64,000 bases of DNA from Sedimentibacter hydroxybenzoicus DSM 7310 (GCF_013403245.1 NZ_JACBNQ010000002.1:186001-250000), one strand, 5' to 3'; numbered from the stretch's first letter, positions 35,457 to 44,851 are shown. The notes: generated by a model from the sequence alone, not told the origin. Numbers and translations are program-made.

Positions 35457-37589
35457 ATGAAATTAATAGTTACCGAAAAGCCTTCAGTGGCTAAGGATAT
35501 AGCCGGGGTTTTAAACATTAAGCAATCAAGAGACGGATATATACAGGGAGAGGAATACATAATTACATGGTGCGTGGGACATTTAATTCAGCTTTCATAT
35601 CCCGAAGAATATGATTCTAGGTACAAGGCTTGGAACATTAATGATTTGCCAATTTTTCCAAAGCAATTTAAATATTCTGTCAACGAATCTACAAAAAAAC
35701 AGTATGAAATTGTAAAATCTCTCATGAACAGAGATGACGTTGATGAATTAATATGTGCAACGGATGCCGGTCGCGAAGGTCAGCTGATTTTTGGTTATGT
35801 ATATGTAAATGCAGGATGTACAAAGCCTGTAAAAAGATTATGGATAAGCAGTATGACTGATGAAGCAATAGCTGAGGGTTTTAATAACCTTAAGGATAAT
35901 AAGGAATATTTTCCTCTGTATCAATCAGCTAGGGCGCGTTCGGAAGCGGACTGGCTGGTGGGAATTAACGCTACCCGATTGTTTACCGTTAAATACAATC
36001 GTATGCTCACAATAGGCAGGGTTCAGACTCCAACCTTATCACTGATAGTAGCAAGGCAAAAGGAAATAGATAATTTTGTTTCGCAGCCTTTTTATGAAGT
36101 TGCCGCAGACTGTGAAATGTTTACGGCTACCTGGTTCAATAAGAAGGTCACTCGAATTGATGATTTGGAAAAAGCAGAAGCAATAGCCGAAAGATGCAGA
36201 GGCAAGGAAGGAACCATCACAAAATTAAACACTAAGAGAGCAACAACAGAACGTCCATTGCTGTATGACTTGACTGAGCTGCAAAGGGACGGCAATAAAA
36301 GATATGGGTATTCGGCGGAGCAAACCTTGGATGCAGCACAAAATTTATATGAAAAATATAAATTAGCAACTTATCCGAGAACCGATTCAAGATATTTAAC
36401 AAAGGATATGAAGCCAAAATTAGCAGTCTTACTGCAGAATATAAAGGATGGGTGGAAGGATTCTGAAGATGCAAAATATTGTGTGGATAAAATTATCAAA
36501 CAAAAAATAAATGCTGATAAAAGAGTTATTGACGATTCAAAGGTAACTGATCACCATGCCATTATAGTTACGCCTAACATACGAAATGTTTATAATATCA
36601 AACTTCCGGAAAGAGAAGCTAATATTTTAAGACTGATAGTTGCCCGGTTTATAGCTGTATTGGACAGAAAGCAGGAATACGATCAAACTGACATTGAGCT
36701 GAATATAGACAAAGAAAAATTTAAAGCGAGAGGAAAGAAGATTGTAATTCCCGGCTGGAAGGAGGTGGAAGATATAATGCTCGGCAAGGTTAAGGAAGAG
36801 TCGGAGGATGGCGAGATAAATATAAACCTTATGGAGGGAGATAAAATAACGCCTAAGGAAATAAAGGTTTTAACAAAAAAAACATCTCCTCCCAAGCCAT
36901 ATACGGAGGCAACTTTACTCACGGCTATGGAAACAGCAGGAAAACAGATTGAGGATGAAAAATTAAGAGAGGAAATGAAATCAATCGGTTTAGGTACTCC
37001 TGCAACGAGAGCCGGTATCATAGAAAAGCTCATATCTGTCGGTTACATTAAGAGAAATAAGAAAAACTTAATTCCAACGCAAAATGGTATACAGCTTATA
37101 GAAATTGTTCATGACAAGCTTAAAAAACCTGATTTAACAGGTGAATGGGAAAGTGAATTAGGTAAAATAGCCAAGAAGGAAAGTTCGTCCAAGGACTTTA
37201 TTGTGGATATAAAAAAATATGTGGCTGAAATTATAAACGAGGGCAAAATAAGCTCAACCAAAAATGTAAGCTTTGAACAAACAGGAAAGAAAAGTAAAAG
37301 AGAGATTATTGGCACATGTCCAAGATGCGGCAGAGAAATTTTTGAAAGCAAAAAAAGTTTTTTTTGTGCAGGATATAGAAATTTTCCTTCTTGCAGATTC
37401 TCCTTGTGGAAGGAAGATAAATTATTATCTGAAAGAGGAGTTACATTAACGAAGGAAATTGCTGCTTCGCTTTTGAAAAACAAGCAAGCAGAAGTAACAA
37501 TTAAAATAAATGAAAAAGAGCAAAATATTACGATAGGCATGAAAGATAACGGATACAAAACAGAATATGTATTTGCAGAAAAAGGTTGA
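35457..37589 (+). CDS. topB: DNA topoisomerase III
   Basis: Type IA topoisomerase of 710 residues that relaxes and decatenates DNA through a 5'-phosphotyrosine link. The TOPRIM domain opens the protein (LIVTEKPSVAKDIA; acidic residues in CATDAGREGQLIF). The active-site Tyr is residue 306 in LATYPRTDSRYLT. IGRVQTPTL and GLGTPATRAGIIEKL are further family blocks. A C-terminal Cys cluster (CPRCGREIFE, then FFCAGYRNFPSC) looks like the zinc/TopoIII tail. AAGGAAG precedes the start; a terminator follows. Confidence 0.96.
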   Translation: MKLIVTEKPSVAKDIAGVLNIKQSRDGYIQGEEYIITWCVGHLIQLSYPEEYDSRYKAWNINDLPIFPKQFKYSVNESTKKQYEIVKSLMNRDDVDELICATDAGREGQLIFGYVYVNAGCTKPVKRLWISSMTDEAIAEGFNNLKDNKEYFPLYQSARARSEADWLVGINATRLFTVKYNRMLTIGRVQTPTLSLIVARQKEIDNFVSQPFYEVAADCEMFTATWFNKKVTRIDDLEKAEAIAERCRGKEGTITKLNTKRATTERPLLYDLTELQRDGNKRYGYSAEQTLDAAQNLYEKYKLATYPRTDSRYLTKDMKPKLAVLLQNIKDGWKDSEDAKYCVDKIIKQKINADKRVIDDSKVTDHHAIIVTPNIRNVYNIKLPEREANILRLIVARFIAVLDRKQEYDQTDIELNIDKEKFKARGKKIVIPGWKEVEDIMLGKVKEESEDGEININLMEGDKITPKEIKVLTKKTSPPKPYTEATLLTAMETAGKQIEDEKLREEMKSIGLGTPATRAGIIEKLISVGYIKRNKKNLIPTQNGIQLIEIVHDKLKKPDLTGEWESELGKIAKKESSSKDFIVDIKKYVAEIINEGKISSTKNVSFEQTGKKSKREIIGTCPRCGREIFESKKSFFCAGYRNFPSCRFSLWKEDKLLSERGVTLTKEIAASLLKNKQAEVTIKINEKEQNITIGMKDNGYKTEYVFAEKG

Positions 37590-37624
37590 AAAATGCAGGG
37601 ATAAACAATGTCCTTGCATTTTTA
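37589..37624 (+). terminator. Intrinsic terminator after topB
   Basis: AAAAATGCAGGGA pairs with TCCTTGCATTTTT (one G-U) around a 9-base loop, ending in T residues. It begins inside the topB stop codon. Confidence 0.8.
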
Positions 37625-37739
37625 GCGGTCTGATTAGTATTTGTTAGAATACAGGAGTGATTGAGGGATAGAATAACTAAATAGTAGCTAATTAAGCTGA
37701 ATTCGAAAGAAAATGAATAATTCTTCGCATTGTGAATAA

Positions 37740-37768
37740 TTGCTTAGAATTATTTTATGTATTAGAAT
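37740..37768 (+). promoter_or_regulatory. Candidate promoter of the Na+-pump genes
   Basis: TTGCTT, 17 bases, TAGAAT, 29 bases before the ATG at 37798. It lies inside an in-frame upstream extension, which argues against that longer reading. Confidence 0.45.
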
Positions 37769-37797
37769 ACTCAGGAATATACTACAAGGAGCAGAAA

Positions 37798-38934
37798 ATG
37801 GAATTTTTAGTTCAAGGTATTACACAAATTACATGGCAACAAATTTTAATGTGGATAATAGGCGGTATACTGATTTATTTAGCTATAGCTAAAGAGTTGG
37901 AACCGGCACTTTTGCTTCCTATGGGATTTGGAGCAATATTGGTGAATATTCCGATGTCGGGAGTTTTAAATCAGATATTGCCGGGCATAGGGGAGGTTCA
38001 TGGAATTATTGATTGGTTATTTGAGGTTGGTATTGAATCATCAGAAATGATGCCGCTGTTACTTTTTATAGGAATCGGAGCTATGATTGACTTTGGTCCG
38101 CTTTTATCAAATCCAAGATTGTTATTGTTTGGTGCTGCGGCACAATTCGGTATTTTTGCAACAATAACAGTTGCGTCATTGTTAAAGTTTCCTATACATG
38201 ATGCAGCAGCAATCGGTATAATAGGAGCTGCGGACGGACCGACATCTATATTGGTTTCTCAGGTGCTGAAAAGTAATTATATCGGACCCATAGCGGTAGC
38301 AGCGTATTCATATATGGCTCTTGTACCAATAATTCAGCCATTTGCTATAAAAATATGCACTACAGAAAAAGACAGAAAGATAAAAATGAAATATAATCCT
38401 AAAAGTGTATCAAGAATGACAAGGTTGTTATTCCCCATAGTAGTTACAATTATCGCCGGCTTAGTAGCACCTGCATCAATAGCGCTTGTTGGATTTTTGA
38501 TGTTTGGTAATTTAATAAGGGAATGCGGAGTTTTAAGATCTCTGTCGGAAACAGCGCAAAAGGATTTAGTAAACTTAATCACATTACTTCTTGGAATTAC
38601 TATTTCAGCAAGTATGAAAGCAGATGTATTTATATCACTTAACACATTGCTGATTATGGGTCTGGGTTTATTGGCATTTATTTTTGATACAATGGCAGGA
38701 GCATTGTTTGCCAAATTCTTAAATCTGTTCCTTAAAGAAAAAATTAATCCTATGGTTGGAGCAGCAGGTATTTCTGCATTCCCGATGTCTTCAAGAGTAA
38801 TTCAAAAAATGGGACTTGAAGCAGACTCTCAAAATCACTTGTTGATGCATGCTGTCGGAGCCAATGTGTCAGGTCAGATTGCATCGGTTATAGCAGGTGG
38901 TGTAATAATCGGTCTTGTTCCGGGACTAATGTAG
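37798..38934 (+). CDS. oadB: Na+-translocating decarboxylase beta subunit
   Basis: Membrane subunit (378 residues) of the oxaloacetate/methylmalonyl-CoA/glutaconyl-CoA decarboxylase pumps; it couples decarboxylation of carboxybiotin to Na+ export. About nine to ten membrane segments are visible. Family blocks include LLPMGFGAILVNIP, the Asp-containing stretch GIIGAADGPTSI (the Na+-site Asp) and FPMSSRVIQKMG. AAGGAG precedes the ATG. The gamma-type gene follows, but no carboxyltransferase or biotin carrier gene is nearby, so the partner must be encoded elsewhere and the exact decarboxylase is unknown. Confidence 0.9.
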   Translation: MEFLVQGITQITWQQILMWIIGGILIYLAIAKELEPALLLPMGFGAILVNIPMSGVLNQILPGIGEVHGIIDWLFEVGIESSEMMPLLLFIGIGAMIDFGPLLSNPRLLLFGAAAQFGIFATITVASLLKFPIHDAAAIGIIGAADGPTSILVSQVLKSNYIGPIAVAAYSYMALVPIIQPFAIKICTTEKDRKIKMKYNPKSVSRMTRLLFPIVVTIIAGLVAPASIALVGFLMFGNLIRECGVLRSLSETAQKDLVNLITLLLGITISASMKADVFISLNTLLIMGLGLLAFIFDTMAGALFAKFLNLFLKEKINPMVGAAGISAFPMSSRVIQKMGLEADSQNHLLMHAVGANVSGQIASVIAGGVIIGLVPGLM

Positions 38935-38944
38935 GAGGTTAAAT

Positions 38945-39070
38945 ATGAATATAAATGTAATTAATTCCTTAAAGCTTATGGGTATGGGAATGTCCGCCAT
39001 ATTTTTAGTTATAATAGTAATATATTTATCTGTAAATATAATGTTAAGGTTGACAAGTGAAAAAAAGTAA
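38945..39070 (+). CDS. Short gamma-type subunit of Na+-pump decarboxylase (OadG-like)
   Basis: A 41-codon gene with AGGAGG 7 bases upstream, 10 bases after the beta subunit. The product starts MNINVINSLKLMGMGMSAIF and has a single membrane segment followed by a short basic tail, like the N-terminal anchor of OadG/MmdD gamma/delta subunits. In the pump this subunit holds the complex together. It is too short for most gene finders; position and strong ribosome site argue that it is real. Confidence 0.75.
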   Translation: MNINVINSLKLMGMGMSAIFLVIIVIYLSVNIMLRLTSEKK

Positions 39071-39083
39071 AATAAGCTAATAA

Positions 39084-39132
39084 AGAGAATAATGATTTAA
39101 TTTATTATTTATCATTATTCTTTCGATTTTTT
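39084..39132 (+). terminator. Intrinsic terminator after Na+-pump genes
   Basis: GAATAATGAT (39087-39096) pairs with ATCATTATTC (39111-39120), followed by two T tracts. Confidence 0.65.
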
Positions 39133-39146
39133 CAAAGGAGAAAAAA

Positions 39147-40412
39147 ATGAGAATTAATAAACACATGTATATTCCTGTTATGCTTTTTATTATCTGCGTA
39201 GTATTTGTAGCCGTTTTTGGTATACACGCAGGTTCATTTAATGTAAGAGGAATGAAGGATATAAGATTTGGAATTGATATAAGGGGCGGAGTGGAGGCCG
39301 TATTTGAGCCTGCTAATCTTGACAGACCGCCTACTGAAAGCGAGCTTGAATCCGCAAGAATAATAATGGAAACAAGAATGGATGCTCAGAATATTTTAGA
39401 CAGAGAAATAACGGTTGATAAAAACAGCGGTCATATAATAGTCAGATTTCCCTGGAAATCCGGAGAAACCGATTTTAACCCTCAAAAAGCAATAGCAGAG
39501 CTTGGAGAAACTGCTAAGCTTACATTCAGAGATCCTGAAGGAAATATTATGGTTGAAGGTAAAGAGGTTAAGGAAAGTCAGGTACAATTAGACAACAGAA
39601 CAAATCAACCTGTTGTTACTTTAACCTTTACCGATACAGGTGCTAAGCAATTTGCTGATGCCACGGAAAAGCTTATAAATCAACAGATGTCAATTTATAT
39701 GGATGAAACATTAATTTCTGCACCGTATGTTAACAACAAAATAACAGGAGGAAATGCTGTTATTGAGAATATTAGAAGCGTAGAGGAAGCAAAGGCGTTA
39801 TCGGATAAAATTAATTCAGGTGCGCTTCCGTTTTCACTGCTATCAAAAAATCACAGTACCATAACTCCTACGATGGGTTCAGGTGCTTTGAACGTTATGG
39901 TTAAAGCCGGTATTATTGCTTTTATATTTGTGTGTTTGTTTATGATTGTATACTATAGGCTATTAGGTGTAATAGCGTGCTTAGCATTGCTTTTGCAGGT
40001 GTCTGTCCAGATGCTGGCACTTTCAATACCACAGATAACACTTACACTTACGGGTATTGCAGGTATAATTCTATCAATAGGCATGGGTGTTGATGCCAAC
40101 GTTATAATATCAGAGAGAATAAAAGAAGAATTAAACGAAGGCAGGTCTTTAGGATACTCTATTGATACAGGATATAAAAGGGCTTTTTCAGCAGTGTTTG
40201 ACGGTAATATAACAACTATAGCAGCGGCAGTAATAATGATGATTTTTGGAACAGGTTCCATGCTGTCATTTGGTTACACGCTTATGGTAGGTTGTGTATT
40301 AAACTTTTTGTCAGGTGTTTCTGCTTCTAGGCTTATGACAAAATCGCTTTGTATGAATGATGCATTTTCAAAAAAATCCCTTTATGGAATGAAAGTAAAG
40401 GAGGCAAAATAA
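39147..40412 (+). CDS. secD: Protein translocase subunit SecD
   Basis: RND-type accessory of the Sec translocon, using the proton/ion gradient to pull exported proteins through. The 421-residue product has an N-terminal membrane segment, a P1 domain (FGIDIRGGVEAVFEP, then SARIIMETRMDAQNI) and five C-terminal membrane segments. The signature GSGALNVMVKAGIIAF, then GIAGIILSIGMGVDANVIISE, is clear. Shorter than Proteobacterial SecD, as usual in Gram-positives. AAAGGAG precedes the start; secF begins at the next base after its stop. Confidence 0.96.
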   Translation: MRINKHMYIPVMLFIICVVFVAVFGIHAGSFNVRGMKDIRFGIDIRGGVEAVFEPANLDRPPTESELESARIIMETRMDAQNILDREITVDKNSGHIIVRFPWKSGETDFNPQKAIAELGETAKLTFRDPEGNIMVEGKEVKESQVQLDNRTNQPVVTLTFTDTGAKQFADATEKLINQQMSIYMDETLISAPYVNNKITGGNAVIENIRSVEEAKALSDKINSGALPFSLLSKNHSTITPTMGSGALNVMVKAGIIAFIFVCLFMIVYYRLLGVIACLALLLQVSVQMLALSIPQITLTLTGIAGIILSIGMGVDANVIISERIKEELNEGRSLGYSIDTGYKRAFSAVFDGNITTIAAAVIMMIFGTGSMLSFGYTLMVGCVLNFLSGVSASRLMTKSLCMNDAFSKKSLYGMKVKEAK

Positions 40413-41327
40413 ATGATCAAATTTTATGAGAAAAGAAAAATATTCTTTACTATTTCATTGATAATTATGTTGGCAGGTATAATCTCGATATTTGTAAACG
40501 GAGTTAATTTGTCAATTCAATTTAAAGGCGGGGCAATCCTTAAGTATTCTTTCGAAGGTGAAATGGATACAATAAAGGCAGAAAATATATCAACTGAAGT
40601 ATTAAACAGAAATACTGAGGTTCAGATAACTGAAGATTTGGTGACCCAAAGTAAAAAATTAGTGTTGAATCTTTCAGGAAATTCAGGACTTGAAGCAAGC
40701 GAGCAGGGTGAATTAGAAAAAGCTTTAAAGAAGGAATTTCCAAATTCAAATATTACATTGGCTGAATCAAACGTAGTTGAGCCGTTCATAGGTAAAAGAT
40801 TCTTAACCAATGGTATGATAGCAATAGGGCTTACTTCCATATTTATTATACTATATGTAAGGTTCAGATTTCAAAGGCTCTCAGGTTTATCTGCAGGCGT
40901 TATAGGACTTATAGCTATGCTGCATGATGTATTGGTTGTATTCTTTGTATTTACAATTTTAAAAATGCCTATTAATGATTCATTCATAGCTGTAACTTTA
41001 ACTATTATAGGTTATTCAATAAACGATACAATAGTTATTTATGACCGTATAAGAGAAAATCAGCCTTATTATACAAAAAAATCATTTGAGGAATTAGTGG
41101 ATGTAAGTATAAATCAATCATTATCAAGATCAATAAATACAAGTGCTACAACGGCTATAAGTATTTTGATAGTATATTTCCTCGCTTTTCTTTATAATAT
41201 AGAATCAATAAAGACATTTTCTATACCAATGTTCGTAGGGGTTATAAGCGGATGTTATTCAACAGTTTGCTTAGCAGGACCTATGCTTGTAATGTGGCAT
41301 AATAAGAATTTAAGTTCAACGATATAA
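40413..41327 (+). CDS. secF: Protein translocase subunit SecF
   Basis: Partner of SecD, 304 residues with six membrane segments. Landmarks are the N-terminal NLSIQFKGGAILKY, the TM4 block MLHDVLVVFFVFTIL, and GYSINDTIVIYDRIREN followed by SINQSLSRSINTSATTAISI. It starts immediately after the secD stop codon (TAAATG), so the two are translationally coupled. The hotdog thioesterase gene follows 12 bases later in the same operon. Confidence 0.96.
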   Translation: MIKFYEKRKIFFTISLIIMLAGIISIFVNGVNLSIQFKGGAILKYSFEGEMDTIKAENISTEVLNRNTEVQITEDLVTQSKKLVLNLSGNSGLEASEQGELEKALKKEFPNSNITLAESNVVEPFIGKRFLTNGMIAIGLTSIFIILYVRFRFQRLSGLSAGVIGLIAMLHDVLVVFFVFTILKMPINDSFIAVTLTIIGYSINDTIVIYDRIRENQPYYTKKSFEELVDVSINQSLSRSINTSATTAISILIVYFLAFLYNIESIKTFSIPMFVGVISGCYSTVCLAGPMLVMWHNKNLSSTI

Positions 41328-41339
41328 AAAGAGGTATTT

Positions 41340-41765
41340 ATGAAGAAATATATTTGTTCAAGATTAGTTAAATCAGAAGAGTTAAATCATCACGGTACTT
41401 TATTTGCGGGAAGGACAGCAGAGTGGTTTGTAGAATCGGCATTCGTTGCGGCAGCATCAACTTTGGGAGATCCTAAACATGTAGTATGCTTGAACATACA
41501 CGGTTTATTGTTCAGAAGCCCTGTTGATAAAGGCGATATAGTCACATTTACAAGTAAGGTTGTTCATTTAGGGAAATCCAGTATTGTAGTGTATACAAAA
41601 ATGACCACAGAGTTGGCGAAGACAACGCCGGTCGATGGCTTCATTACCTTTATTTCAGTAGATTGCAAAGGAAATAAGGTTGTTCATAGTTTATCTTTGG
41701 ATGAAACAACGGATGAAGAAGAATTAAAATTAAGAGAAACGGCGAAAAATCTGAATAAAAAATAA
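41340..41765 (+). CDS. Hotdog-fold acyl-CoA thioesterase
   Basis: Protein of 141 residues with the acyl-CoA hydrolase hotdog layout: NHHGTLFAGRTAEWFVESAF near the start (catalytic-region Asp/Glu/Gly block) and VDKGDIVTFTSKVVHLGKSS in the second half. It would hydrolyse acyl-CoA to free acid and CoA; chain-length preference is not evident. Last gene of the secDF operon, ended by a terminator. Confidence 0.82.
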   Translation: MKKYICSRLVKSEELNHHGTLFAGRTAEWFVESAFVAAASTLGDPKHVVCLNIHGLLFRSPVDKGDIVTFTSKVVHLGKSSIVVYTKMTTELAKTTPVDGFITFISVDCKGNKVVHSLSLDETTDEEELKLRETAKNLNKK

Positions 41766-41781
41766 TATTATTATAAATATG

Positions 41782-41817
41782 ATGTCATTCTTAGACTAAA
41801 TCTGAGAATGACATTTT
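41782..41817 (+). terminator. Terminator built on the dispersed repeat arms
   Basis: ATGTCATTCTTAGA pairs with TCTGAGAATGACAT (one G-U) around five bases, then five T residues. The arms match the TGTCATTCTGAG repeat family seen at 20414, 25782 and 32554. Confidence 0.85.
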
Positions 41818-41953
41818 TGCACTTGCAGCATAAATGACTGATGCCAAATTTCGCATACAGCATGAGCAACCGACACAAAATCAGGGTTTTTTGCCGTTTG
41901 CTTACAAATTTGGGTCATATACTTGCATATTGCTTGATATTTTTTGACACAAG

Positions 41954-41982
41954 TTGCCAAAAGTCGACCTATGTGATAAAAT
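41954..41982 (+). promoter_or_regulatory. Promoter of recX
   Basis: TTGCCA, 17 bases, TAAAAT. No LexA box was seen. Confidence 0.5.
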
Positions 41983-42008
41983 AAATAATATCTGATTAAG
42001 AGGTATTT

Positions 42009-42635
42009 ATGAAAAAAATTACAAAGATAGAATACCAGAAAAAAAACAAAGACAGAGTAAATGTATACATAGACGACAGTTTTGGCTTTGGTATTGATTT
42101 AAATATTTTAATTAAATATTCATTGACAAAGAATATGGAATTGAGTGATGAATTTATTGAGGACATATTAAAATCAGAGGAAGAAATAAATGTTTATAAT
42201 TATGGTTTAGTCGCTCTATCAAGAAGTTTAAAAAGTGAAAAGCAGCTTAAAGAAAAAATGTTGGACAAGGGCTATGACCTTGAACTTATTGACAGGGCAA
42301 TTGAGAAATTAAAGAACCGCGGATATATAAATGATGAATATTATTGTGATTGCTTGGTTAACTCAAGGATTAACGGTGCTAAATACGGTAAAAGAAGAAT
42401 AGCACAAGAATTATATGATAAAGGGGTAGATAGAGAAATAACCGATGACAAGCTCAAAGAAATTTCCGATGAAGAAGAGTTTGAAAGAGCATATGAATTA
42501 GGATTGAAGAAACTAAAATCAATCAATGAAGAAGATACCCGAAAAAAAAGCGGTAAATTGTCGAATCATCTAATTTATAGAGGTTTTGACTACGACACAG
42601 TAAAAAAGGTTATTGAAAAAATTCTAAAATTATAG
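42009..42635 (+). CDS. recX: RecX regulatory protein
   Basis: Modulator of RecA filaments. The 208-residue, highly charged protein shows the three-helix repeats of the family: LKSEKQLKEKMLDKGYDLEL, RGYINDEYYCDCLVNSRINGA followed by KYGKRRIAQELYDKGVD, and KLSNHLIYRGFDYDTVKKV. AGAGG precedes the start. It is followed 9 bases later by the GGDEF-type gene, so both are on one transcript. recA is not in the window. Confidence 0.9.
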   Translation: MKKITKIEYQKKNKDRVNVYIDDSFGFGIDLNILIKYSLTKNMELSDEFIEDILKSEEEINVYNYGLVALSRSLKSEKQLKEKMLDKGYDLELIDRAIEKLKNRGYINDEYYCDCLVNSRINGAKYGKRRIAQELYDKGVDREITDDKLKEISDEEEFERAYELGLKKLKSINEEDTRKKSGKLSNHLIYRGFDYDTVKKVIEKILKL

Positions 42636-42644
42636 GGGGTTTGT

Positions 42645-43532
42645 ATGAAGGAATTCGCTGAATATATATCAGATGGTATAGTACAGTGTAAAATAGTAAG
42701 AAAAGATTCAGGGAAAATAGACATTGTAGCAATCTATGCAAACAAACAGTCAGAAGCCATAACAGGAAGGCCGGTTGAGGAAATATTAAATAAAGGAATG
42801 ACAGAGGTTTACCCGGTGATTGTGGATTCCATATTTAACTGGCCCCAAATATTAAGTGAAGCTGCAATGACCAGCGATCACAAAATTATCGAGCAATATG
42901 TTACAGGCATCGAAAAATATGTAAGGTTCAGTATATTTGGTTTTAAGGATGATACATTCTATCTTGCAATGCAGGATTTAACCGAGCAAAAGCAAGCAAA
43001 GAAACTACAGCTTGAAAAAAACAGAGAAATCAAATTTTTGGAAAATGAATTAAAATCAAGGGCAAATGTTGATCCGCTGACTAAGCTTTATAATTTTCAA
43101 TTTATTAATGAGTGTATAAAGAGCAGTGTTACAAATTATAAAGAAGAAGGAATAAACTTCTGTCTTATAACAATAGATATAGACGATTTTAAGAAAATAA
43201 ATTTATTATTCGGCATGCAAAAAGCGGATATCATGCTTCAGGATGTTGCTAAAATATTAAGCTCAAATGCACGTAAAATAGATGTGGTCGGAAGGTATGG
43301 AAATGATAAGTTTACTATTATACTAAATAATGTAGACTTAGATATTGCTAAAATTATGATGGAAAGAATTAAGATGGAGATAGAAAATTACAGCTTAAAT
43401 TATGAAAGCAAATTAAGCATATGCTGCTCCATAGTTGAATATGAAGGTGAAACCATAGAGCAATTTATTGAAAGATCAGAATCGCTCTTGAAAAAGGCAC
43501 AATCGATAGGAAAAGGAATAATATTATCATAA
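42645..43532 (+). CDS. PAS plus degenerate GGDEF protein
   Basis: Signalling protein of 295 residues with no membrane segment. A PAS-like domain (about 1-115) precedes a short coiled coil and a diguanylate-cyclase fold (about 135-295) beginning ANVDPLTKLYNFQFINE. The signature that should read GGDEF is GNDKF (YGNDKF near residue 218), so the metal/GTP-binding residues are altered and c-di-GMP synthesis is unlikely. Such proteins may bind nucleotide or act as scaffolds. Cotranscribed with recX. Confidence 0.82.
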   Translation: MKEFAEYISDGIVQCKIVRKDSGKIDIVAIYANKQSEAITGRPVEEILNKGMTEVYPVIVDSIFNWPQILSEAAMTSDHKIIEQYVTGIEKYVRFSIFGFKDDTFYLAMQDLTEQKQAKKLQLEKNREIKFLENELKSRANVDPLTKLYNFQFINECIKSSVTNYKEEGINFCLITIDIDDFKKINLLFGMQKADIMLQDVAKILSSNARKIDVVGRYGNDKFTIILNNVDLDIAKIMMERIKMEIENYSLNYESKLSICCSIVEYEGETIEQFIERSESLLKKAQSIGKGIILS

Positions 43533-43541
43533 CAGCCTTCA

Positions 43542-43560
43542 AGGGAACATTTAGTTCCCT
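43542..43560. terminator. Short hairpin between convergent genes
   Basis: AGGGAAC pairs with GTTCCCT around five bases, between the GGDEF gene and the oppositely oriented MFS gene. There is no strong T run. Confidence 0.45.
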
Positions 43561-43590
43561 GTCAGTTTGTTATATGTCAGTAATATTTAT

Positions 43591-44844
43591 CTATTTGACT
43601 TGCATTTTTGATACTGATATTAAGAAAAAGGCAGAAATTAGCATAGTCAGCAGCGTGGTGAACAGCATCGTCCAATGAACAGCAACCTTTTCAAGAATTA
43701 CTCCGTAAAGTAATGCGCCCAACGGCATCCCGCCTTTGGTAATCATACCTACTATTGAGAATATACGAGACATATATTCATTTGGTGTAGACATTTGAAT
43801 ATATGTTTGCACCGGAATGTGAATAAGCATCAGTACGGCACTTAAAAGACAAAGTGCTCCCGAAAGCAGTAAAAAATATGCTGTCGTATTGTTACCAAAA
43901 AGGCTTATAAAGAATGGGAATATTAGTGTCGTCAATAAAGATAAAACTATTACCATTAATGTGCAGCCGGTGAAAAGCGATTTTTTTACCTGATGTCCTT
44001 TGCCAAATAACACTCCAACAAGGATGCTTCCCAATAACGCACCGGTAATAACAAACATTTGAAGATAACCATATTGTACATCGGAATAGCTCAAGCTGCT
44101 TCTGAAAAAAACTGGCAAAACAACATTAAATATAGGCTGTACTAAGGCATAAGTAATCAAAAAATATACGCACAGCTTTCCAATAATTTTGTTTTGTAAT
44201 ATAAATCTGATTCCATCCATCAAATCAGATAACATACCAAGGCTTTTTCCATCATTATTGCTTCTGATATGCTGATATGAAATAAACATCTCGCTGCATC
44301 CGGACAGAAAGAAGGAAATGCCATTGAGTAAGAATAGCACTGTGACCCCAAGGTTCACATACAGCATGGAGCCGATTGCAGAGCCAAGTAAAACCGATGT
44401 TGTCCTGAGTGCCGAAATTACGGAGTTAGCCTTTGTCAATTGTGAGTGCTCTACAATTTGCGGTACCATCCCTTTTGTAGCAGGATCAAAAATTCCGTTC
44501 AGAGTGGCAATTAATACTTGTGCAATCAGCAATATTGGCAGGCTGATTAATTTGTAATAAGCACAGGCAGACAGCATTAGGACAACACCTGCGCTGGCAA
44601 AATCTGTTGATACCATGATTGTCTTCCGGTTTAATCTATCCCCCAGCACACCGGCCATCGGATAAACAAAAACAGTTGCCAGGGACAGAAAAGAGTACAA
44701 GCCGACAGTAGCAGCCGAACCTCCAATATCAATGATGTATAACGGCATGACAATCATCTGAATGCTCGCGCCCATATCGGACACCCCGCGGCCTAATAAA
44801 AGCAATACGAGGTTATTATTATTTTTTTTATTTAAGTTCTTCAT
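43591..44844 (-). CDS. MFS efflux transporter (macrolide-efflux-like)
   Basis: Major facilitator with 417 residues and about twelve membrane segments. The opening LGRGVSDMGASIQMIVMPLY, then FLSLATVFVYPMAGVLGDRLNRK, matches the MFS_3/MefA-like drug-efflux group. It begins 7 bases after the rifampicin phosphotransferase gene on the same strand with no strong ribosome site of its own, so it is translationally coupled. Context suggests antibiotic export; the substrate is inferred, not shown. Confidence 0.85.
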   Translation of the reverse strand: MKNLNKKNNNNLVLLLLGRGVSDMGASIQMIVMPLYIIDIGGSAATVGLYSFLSLATVFVYPMAGVLGDRLNRKTIMVSTDFASAGVVLMLSACAYYKLISLPILLIAQVLIATLNGIFDPATKGMVPQIVEHSQLTKANSVISALRTTSVLLGSAIGSMLYVNLGVTVLFLLNGISFFLSGCSEMFISYQHIRSNNDGKSLGMLSDLMDGIRFILQNKIIGKLCVYFLITYALVQPIFNVVLPVFFRSSLSYSDVQYGYLQMFVITGALLGSILVGVLFGKGHQVKKSLFTGCTLMVIVLSLLTTLIFPFFISLFGNNTTAYFLLLSGALCLLSAVLMLIHIPVQTYIQMSTPNEYMSRIFSIVGMITKGGMPLGALLYGVILEKVAVHWTMLFTTLLTMLISAFFLISVSKMQVK

Positions 44845-44851
44845 AATGTAC

